Of a DNA stretch of 36,560 nt, positions 31,385 to 36,560 are shown piece after piece. Under the pieces are notes generated by a model that was not told where the DNA came from, made no database searches, and was given only the letters and a program-made list of their open reading frames with translations. The stretch covers positions 1 through 36,560 of the forward strand of contig NC_006873.1 of assembly GCF_000025985.1 (NCBI RefSeq), written 5' to 3'. Origin of the DNA: Bacteroides fragilis NCTC 9343. GTDB lineage: Bacteria; Bacteroidota; Bacteroidia; Bacteroidales; Bacteroidaceae. How positions within the stretch are numbered: position 1 is the stretch's first letter; the number at the start of each line of letters is the position of its first letter. The position numbers and the translations under genes are program-made.

Positions 31385-32033
31385 GGTTCATTATTGTTTT
31401 ATTTATATTATTCAATCTTGTTATTAGTGAAAGAACCTCTATTAGCTCTTTATCAAAATCTAAATAGGCTTCTCTCTTTTTGGAGTTACTCATATGTGAA
31501 TCATGGATTATCTCTATGTTCTTTTTTATTCTAGTAACTTCATCGGTTATAACTTTGATATGTTCTTTATTACCGTTAGTAGAAGAATATTCAACGAGCT
31601 TTTTGTTTATATCATTGAGAATATCATTTCTTCGATTCTTTGTTAAAGTGTACTGATAATCAATCGTTTTATCGCCAAATTTGAAAAGTTCCTGTTTATA
31701 AATGGTATCAACTTTAGAGCCTTCTTTTTCGGTTACGGATTTATTATATTTTACGACTGCCATCATTGGAACTTCTTGTAGCTGAAAGTTACGCCTATCC
31801 TGTTTCCCGTATTTGTCGTGTAATCCTAAACCGACTAAAGGAATTTTAATGCCTAAGACTTTTTTATACCATATCCAGTAATGATAGTATTCCGGTTGTA
31901 GCCGTACCCTATCCATAAACTCCATGTTATTAAGCACACTCCATTTTCCCTTATCCTTTACTGGCATTTGGGAAAAGACATTAGAAGTACCAATAATCAA
32001 CATTAGGGAAAAAAATAAAAGCACTCTTTTCAT
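31377..32033 (-). CDS. Exported protein between TraI and TraJ, not recognised
   Basis: A 218-residue exported protein (signal peptide MKRVLLFFSLMLIIGTSNVF, cut near SQ). The mature part is basic with a helical C-terminal half and no family I can name. Its signal-peptide DNA is nearly identical to that of the TraI paralogue at 17691. It occupies a position where Bacteroides elements often carry an extra small protein. Confidence 0.75.
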   Translation of the reverse strand: MKRVLLFFSLMLIIGTSNVFSQMPVKDKGKWSVLNNMEFMDRVRLQPEYYHYWIWYKKVLGIKIPLVGLGLHDKYGKQDRRNFQLQEVPMMAVVKYNKSVTEKEGSKVDTIYKQELFKFGDKTIDYQYTLTKNRRNDILNDINKKLVEYSSTNGNKEHIKVITDEVTRIKKNIEIIHDSHMSNSKKREAYLDFDKELIEVLSLITRLNNINKTIMNHE

Positions 32034-32034
32034 A

Positions 32035-32709
32035 TTATCTTTTAGGTTTTACTTTATAATTCTGTAATAAATCATCAACTAATTTTGAACGATTGTCTTT
32101 GTATTTAAATACTCCCGGAGCTAATGTTTGTAATACTCCATTTCTTTTTGCTGTTCTCATTTGTCGGCATACAGAGTATGCAATACCTCTCATGTTTCTT
32201 AGTTCATTAATAACATACTTAAGCAAGTCTATTCTTTGCTTATTATCCATAAGGTTTACATCAGTCCCGACAATGGCGACCTGATAAATGTATTGTGTCA
32301 AATCCGCAGTACGATTAACTAATTCTAATTGTGTTTTTGCTGACACCAATAATAAAGCCGGGTCACCTACAGCAAGTTCAACCATTTGTTTTTGATATTT
32401 TCCAATATCTGCTGCAATATCAGTGCAGTAGATAATATCTTTTCCTGTTTTTATGATGGCTTCTACAGATTTTAGGCTATTGTAAAATTTGCTTTGGAAA
32501 AATTCAATCTGAACCATTTTTTCACTGATTTGCTTTTGTATAAGGCTTATTTGAGTTTCATTATCTTTCACTTTAGAGAAAGAAGTATGTTGCACCTTAT
32601 GATTAGCTATAAGTGTTTCCATGCAGGTTATATCCAATACTGCCTTTTGCGAATATGCAAATTGGGTTAAAGTGGATGCTACCACTAAAATAAATAGGAT
32701 CTTTGTCAT
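32035..32709 (-). CDS. traI: Conjugative transfer protein TraI-like
   Basis: From ATG 32709 a 224-residue exported protein (signal peptide MTKILFILVVASTLTQFAYS) with long helices and the conserved block LMDNKQRIDL, ELRNMRGIAYSVCRQM, GVLQTLAPGVFKY. Its position after the VirB4-like gene and its form fit TraI of Bacteroides elements. A longer start at 32739 would overlap traG and place charged residues before the signal. A paralogue lies at 17008-17691. Confidence 0.8.
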   Translation of the reverse strand: MTKILFILVVASTLTQFAYSQKAVLDITCMETLIANHKVQHTSFSKVKDNETQISLIQKQISEKMVQIEFFQSKFYNSLKSVEAIIKTGKDIIYCTDIAADIGKYQKQMVELAVGDPALLLVSAKTQLELVNRTADLTQYIYQVAIVGTDVNLMDNKQRIDLLKYVINELRNMRGIAYSVCRQMRTAKRNGVLQTLAPGVFKYKDNRSKLVDDLLQNYKVKPKR

Positions 32710-32720
32710 GACATTTATCT

Positions 32721-35561
32721 TTAACGGTTTGTAAGCCATTTGTATTTATCTGGGATATACTTATATAATGGCTGTTGCCCTATGATGTTAAGTATATCTT
32801 TTAAGTTTCCTTCATCGGAGTGATACCCTAGTACCTTATTGACTTGTAAAACCCAATCCGTATTTTTTAATTTGGAAGCTTTTAGGTCTATTATAAAATT
32901 ATCCAACCCTGTTTGAAAACTATCGTAAATGATATGATAATATCCAACAGCATCTTTCTCGATTCTTTCTGTAGTAAATGTAAAATATTCGTGTAAAGAA
33001 ACCTCTACTCCAAATACATTACCATAGTTACCTCTTTTTATAAAAACTTCGTTGAACCGATTTCGATTTTCCTTATTGGGAAGTTGATTGATAGTAAATA
33101 TTTGTTTTTGATTTACTTCCGTTAAGGATAAAAGATTGGCGATTTCTTGATATTTGTCTATAAATTTACTTTGGTCTAACAGACATATAATATCAGAGTT
33201 GCTGATAATAGAGTTTTTGACTACTGGATTACTAATTATGTCTTCCAGTTCCTGAGTAACAACCATTGCCATACCCCAAAATTTGCGTACTGTTTTATAC
33301 AAATAGAGTATGTATCCTGCCATCATAGGGCTGGCTATGGCCTTCCAAGCTTCTTCAATTATTAATGCCTTTCTGTTCTTTTTTAATCGCATTTTTTGGA
33401 TAAAAACGTCCATAATAATTAAGGTAACTATTGGGAATAGTTCAGGGTCATCTTTAATCGCATCAATTTCAAAAACTATAAAGGGTTCTTCAAAGAGGGA
33501 AGTATCAAAATCTTCATTAAGAGTTTTTTCTAACTGTCCTCCTTTGTAGAATTTTTTTAGTAGAAACTTATAGTTAGTAATGTCAAAATCAATCTTGTTC
33601 TCTTTGCAAATGATAGGTATAATGCGTAGAGAAAATTCATAGAATGAGTTAAAAGATAAACTTTCAACTTTTATTTCTTTCAGTATATCTTCTTTCTTTT
33701 GGATGCGTCTTTCTATGACAGAAAGCAATCTGGTTTCAGGATTATCAAGCTCTTGGCGTGTGAAGCCTTTTTCAATGAGAATGTTTTGTATCGCTCTTTC
33801 TGCGTTAGTTTTTTCTCCACCTTCTCCTTTTTCTACCAATTGTTGCAATTTATCTATTTTTTCAGAAAGTATCTTACGTTCTTCTTTTTCCCTTTCGTTT
33901 TCAAATTCTTCTGCGTTGACTTGAAATTCAAGTAGCAAATTTTCACGTATGGCTTCTTTTTCTGCATCTGAATAGCCGTTGAAAGGATGAAAGTAGAATG
34001 AATAGTATTTTTCTATGGTAATATCCATAATTTCTTCTTCTTGCTTTTTGACCTCACCATTTGCACCTTTCCATATCAGGAAAATTAATGATTTAAGAAA
34101 GTTTTTCTTTTCTACATTATACTCTTCTTCAGTAATTCGGAAAGGATTCATAGATATAGGCTTGCTTTCAGAATAAGTAATGTATTTGCCATGATAGTAT
34201 TCGCACATTCCTGAATAACTATGCCCTGTATCTACCAATACAATATCAGTGTTATCTAAAACCCATTGTCTTACTTTGGAGTTGACATAGAAAGACTTAC
34301 CAGAACCACTTGGACCTAAAACAAAGAAGTTGGAGTTATTTGTATATTTTTTCTCACCTTCTTTCCCGGACATATCTATTCCAACAGGCAATCCTTGTCT
34401 GTCTGTAAAATAAGTAAGAAAAGGGCTGTTTTCTGTTACTTGTAATTTTTCCTTAAACAAAAGACAAATTGCAGCATCGGAAGTTGTTAGAAATTTGTCA
34501 TAACTGTTTAGGTTGATTGCGTTTCCTGGCAGTGCACATTCGAATAATTCTAATTGGTTGAAGCATTGTTTATTAATAATAATGCCACAATCAAAAAGAG
34601 ATGTTTCAACATAGTTGATAGCCTTACTAATATCATCAAGACCAGCAAGAATGATATTATAATGTGCATATACAAGCATTTGCCCTTCTCTGGCAATATC
34701 CGACTGCACTCGTTCTATGTCTTTTACACATAAATCATTTGCAGGGTCAGGCATTCCTTTATGTTTTTTCTTTTTGCCTTCTAATTTGTTTGCTTCGTTT
34801 CGTTGGTCTGGAATATTTATTACTTGATTATAGATAATTGTGTCTATACTTGGTGTATCATGCAAAAAAGAGAGTAAGTCAACAGGAAATCTTAGCCCAA
34901 TATTGACCTCTTTATATGGTTTTATAATAGAAGGAAAATTAACTTCGTCAATATCTACAAGAGAAATGCACTGTACGTTTTTTTCTCCAATTATAAGATT
35001 TTCTTCTCTTGCTTTGATATTTTTTAGGCTTACTGTTTGCTGATTGAAATTGATAGATAGAAATCTTTTTATATATATTTCTATTTCATTTTCATTTAAT
35101 AGTTTAGCTCTTATTCCTCTATTAGCGAATAGTCCTAATACTTTTGTGATATTTCTAATAAAAGTATCAAACCTTCGAGGGTCAAAAGAAAAGAATTTAG
35201 ACCTTTCTGCTTCTCCTGTAATAACAAGATAAGTAGAAATATCAGTATATATTCGTCCTTTAAAATGTTCAAAATAACGATTTGATAAATAGTCGTTCTT
35301 CCTATTCTGGGGTGGTAAAAATGATTTTTTACATAGAATATCCTGTTTTTGTATTGTATATCCAGTTCCTAATACTTTGAGGATATTAGTAAATAAGTGG
35401 TGAAAATCATAGTAAGCATCCATATCTGCTGAATACTGTATTATAGGATTTTCACATTTAATGATAACAGAATAGTCGCCCCTTCGGTTATAAAATATAG
35501 GAGTATTGTCTATTGTTTCAATACCAATATAAGGAGCTTCAAATTCACTTTTCTTTTTCAT
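32721..35561 (-). CDS. traG: Conjugative transfer ATPase TraG (VirB4-like)
   Basis: A 946-residue protein, the largest in the window. Walker A is GPSGSGKSFYV (near 417) and Walker B KALIIEEAWKAI (near 737), with the VirB4-type C-terminal continuation MAMVVTQELEDI. This is the motor of the transfer channel; in Bacteroides nomenclature TraG is the VirB4 relative, unlike TraG of F-type plasmids. A lysine/glutamate-rich coiled-coil-like insert lies around 545-600. Confidence 0.93.
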   Translation of the reverse strand: MKKKSEFEAPYIGIETIDNTPIFYNRRGDYSVIIKCENPIIQYSADMDAYYDFHHLFTNILKVLGTGYTIQKQDILCKKSFLPPQNRKNDYLSNRYFEHFKGRIYTDISTYLVITGEAERSKFFSFDPRRFDTFIRNITKVLGLFANRGIRAKLLNENEIEIYIKRFLSINFNQQTVSLKNIKAREENLIIGEKNVQCISLVDIDEVNFPSIIKPYKEVNIGLRFPVDLLSFLHDTPSIDTIIYNQVINIPDQRNEANKLEGKKKKHKGMPDPANDLCVKDIERVQSDIAREGQMLVYAHYNIILAGLDDISKAINYVETSLFDCGIIINKQCFNQLELFECALPGNAINLNSYDKFLTTSDAAICLLFKEKLQVTENSPFLTYFTDRQGLPVGIDMSGKEGEKKYTNNSNFFVLGPSGSGKSFYVNSKVRQWVLDNTDIVLVDTGHSYSGMCEYYHGKYITYSESKPISMNPFRITEEEYNVEKKNFLKSLIFLIWKGANGEVKKQEEEIMDITIEKYYSFYFHPFNGYSDAEKEAIRENLLLEFQVNAEEFENEREKEERKILSEKIDKLQQLVEKGEGGEKTNAERAIQNILIEKGFTRQELDNPETRLLSVIERRIQKKEDILKEIKVESLSFNSFYEFSLRIIPIICKENKIDFDITNYKFLLKKFYKGGQLEKTLNEDFDTSLFEEPFIVFEIDAIKDDPELFPIVTLIIMDVFIQKMRLKKNRKALIIEEAWKAIASPMMAGYILYLYKTVRKFWGMAMVVTQELEDIISNPVVKNSIISNSDIICLLDQSKFIDKYQEIANLLSLTEVNQKQIFTINQLPNKENRNRFNEVFIKRGNYGNVFGVEVSLHEYFTFTTERIEKDAVGYYHIIYDSFQTGLDNFIIDLKASKLKNTDWVLQVNKVLGYHSDEGNLKDILNIIGQQPLYKYIPDKYKWLTNR

Positions 35562-35566
35562 AAGCT

Positions 35567-35866
35567 TTATTTTTTTCTATCTCTTACAAAAGTGCGTGAT
35601 ACTATATATATGCCTTTTCGTTTATCTTTCTTGTGAAGTCCTTTTCTTTGTAATTTTGATGTTATTCCTAACCCTCCAAACATAACTATTACAAGCGTTA
35701 TGCCTCCCCACATGAAAGAAGCTAGAGTAGAAACAATAGCACATAAAAGTAAAGCACTAATAATACAAGCTCCACCGATATAAATGAACTTGCCTTTAAA
35801 TCCTTTGAAAATAAGGGGCTTTTGTAGCCCCTTATATACATTGTAACTAAGATGCTCTTTTGACAT
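35567..35866 (-). CDS. traF: Conjugative transfer protein TraF (VirB3-like)
   Basis: A 99-residue protein with two membrane segments (about 25-45 and 50-67), the DUF4133 form of TraF in Bacteroides, next to the VirB2- and VirB4-like genes in canonical order. The C-terminus is basic. It ends five bases before traG starts. Confidence 0.88.
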   Translation of the reverse strand: MSKEHLSYNVYKGLQKPLIFKGFKGKFIYIGGACIISALLLCAIVSTLASFMWGGITLVIVMFGGLGITSKLQRKGLHKKDKRKGIYIVSRTFVRDRKK

Positions 35867-35867
35867 A

Positions 35868-36182
35868 TTAGATTCCGAAGAATGCTTTTACGACAACACC
35901 TGATACAACGAGGAAGATACATGACCCCATCCAGCCCATAACAGCCTTTTGTACATCTTGGTCACCAGAGTTCCATTTTAAATAAACTCGCACTGCCCCA
36001 ATTAATCCTATTATACCTCCTAGTATCATCATCATGTTTCCTAGGGGGTCCATGTAGGTTGCAAGTTCAGAGCTGGCCGCATCAATTCCCGCAGCACCTT
36101 GTGCAAAAGTGTTAGTTACTACCATTATGCTAATGGCTAAAGCGAATGCTCTTTGAGCAATTTTTGAAAAAAACTTTTTCAT
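35868..36182 (-). CDS. traE: Conjugative transfer protein TraE (VirB2-like pilin)
   Basis: A 104-residue protein with a signal sequence (cut near FAQ, residue 28), then two membrane segments (about 46-66 and 84-103) separated by a basic loop, the DUF4134 form of TraE. It would form the pilus or channel subunit. One base separates it from the traF start. Confidence 0.88.
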   Translation of the reverse strand: MKKFFSKIAQRAFALAISIMVVTNTFAQGAAGIDAASSELATYMDPLGNMMMILGGIIGLIGAVRVYLKWNSGDQDVQKAVMGWMGSCIFLVVSGVVVKAFFGI

Positions 36183-36201
36183 TTGAATAAAAATTAGTTG
36201 T

Positions 36202-36543
36202 TTATTTGTTAAAATTTACGTGTGAAAACATGCTTTTCCCTTTAGCAAGAAGTTGTTCCATTGGAATACCTTGTGTTTCAACTTCCATTTCAATAGATTC
36301 ATTTACAGATACATAATTCTGTTCAGATTCTTTTTTTTCATCCTCTTTTTCGTATGAGCCTGTTTCAAAATCTTCATCTACAACTTTGTGAGGTATTTCT
36401 TCTTCCTCTCCTATTGAAATAATTTCTTCTTCTTCACCTGTATTGGTTTTGCTTTGCTTTAGGAAAGCATCATACAGGATGTTTGCAGCGTAGTAAACTA
36501 CATAAATGGCAAATACAGCCATGATAAATTGTGAATAACTCAT
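36202..36543 (-). CDS. First gene of the tra operon, acidic membrane protein
   Basis: A 113-residue protein with one N-terminal membrane segment (about 5-25) and a long, very acidic region (about 35-95) with EEEEII repeated. I do not recognise a family; position before traE suggests a tra function, similar to small genes between traB and traE in related elements. It starts 17 bases from the window end. No standard promoter is visible upstream in the given orientation, even reading across the presumed circular junction. Confidence 0.75.
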   Translation of the reverse strand: MSYSQFIMAVFAIYVVYYAANILYDAFLKQSKTNTGEEEEIISIGEEEEIPHKVVDEDFETGSYEKEDEKKESEQNYVSVNESIEMEVETQGIPMEQLLAKGKSMFSHVNFNK

Positions 36544-36560
36544 ATTCTTAAATTTAAAAG

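Overview
The window looks like a complete, circular, AT-rich conjugative plasmid from a Bacteroides-type bacterium. The evidence is a Rep_3-type initiator followed by iterons, a full set of Bacteroides-type tra genes (TraE, F, G, I, J, K, L, M, N and O relatives), a MobC/relaxase pair, and promoters of the Bacteroides form TTTG-N20-TAnnTTTG. The 36,560-base length equals what I recall for pBF9343 of Bacteroides fragilis NCTC 9343; that is memory, not a database check. The two window ends probably join, because the leftward tra operon starts 17 bases from the right end and its upstream DNA would be the left end.

Layout. (1) Bases 1-11,728: every gene reads rightwards. In order: a serine recombinase (129-722), two hairpin-rich intergenic elements, an ArdC-like antirestriction gene (1147-2157), a run of small unknown genes (3184-5899), the replication initiator (5893-7050) with split iterons (7050-7463), oriT and MobC (8116-8573), relaxase (9008-10570), ParA (10586-11209) and a DUF3408-like TraB-type gene (11268-11702). 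(2) Bases 11,729-36,560: every gene but one reads leftwards. From the right end: the tra operon (36543 down to 25508), a toxin-antitoxin-like cluster (24730 down to 22340), one divergent M23 peptidase gene (21628-22293, rightward), an accessory operon (21587 down to 14745: DUF4099/DUF3945 proteins, Toprim primase-like protein, PH-like membrane protein, a TraI paralogue, a zinc-ribbon protein, HU, a lipoprotein), and the VirD4-type coupling protein with an XRE regulator (14571 down to 12009).

The most interesting signal is a 28-base inverted repeat at 1-28 and 11701-11728 (25 of 28 bases match). One copy lies beside the serine recombinase start; the other overlaps the stop codon of the mob/parA/DUF3408 operon. 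Inverting the DNA between them would place parA and the DUF3408 gene directly upstream of the tra operon, which is the usual order in Bacteroides conjugative elements, and would make nearly all genes and all repeats point the same way. In the orientation given, the mob operon runs into a strong terminator at 11965-12000, and I find no standard promoter ahead of the tra operon. I therefore propose that the window shows the OFF isomer of an invertible conjugation switch.

A second layer is a family of long non-coding repeats (six loci) built around GATACC boxes spaced about 44 or 55 bases apart, bounded by a motif resembling TTTCCCTAAAGTT. Two full copies abut a promoter cassette that also occurs alone ahead of the ArdC-like gene. 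These three promoters appear to co-regulate antirestriction, small unknown genes and the toxin cluster, as expected of genes expressed early in a new host.
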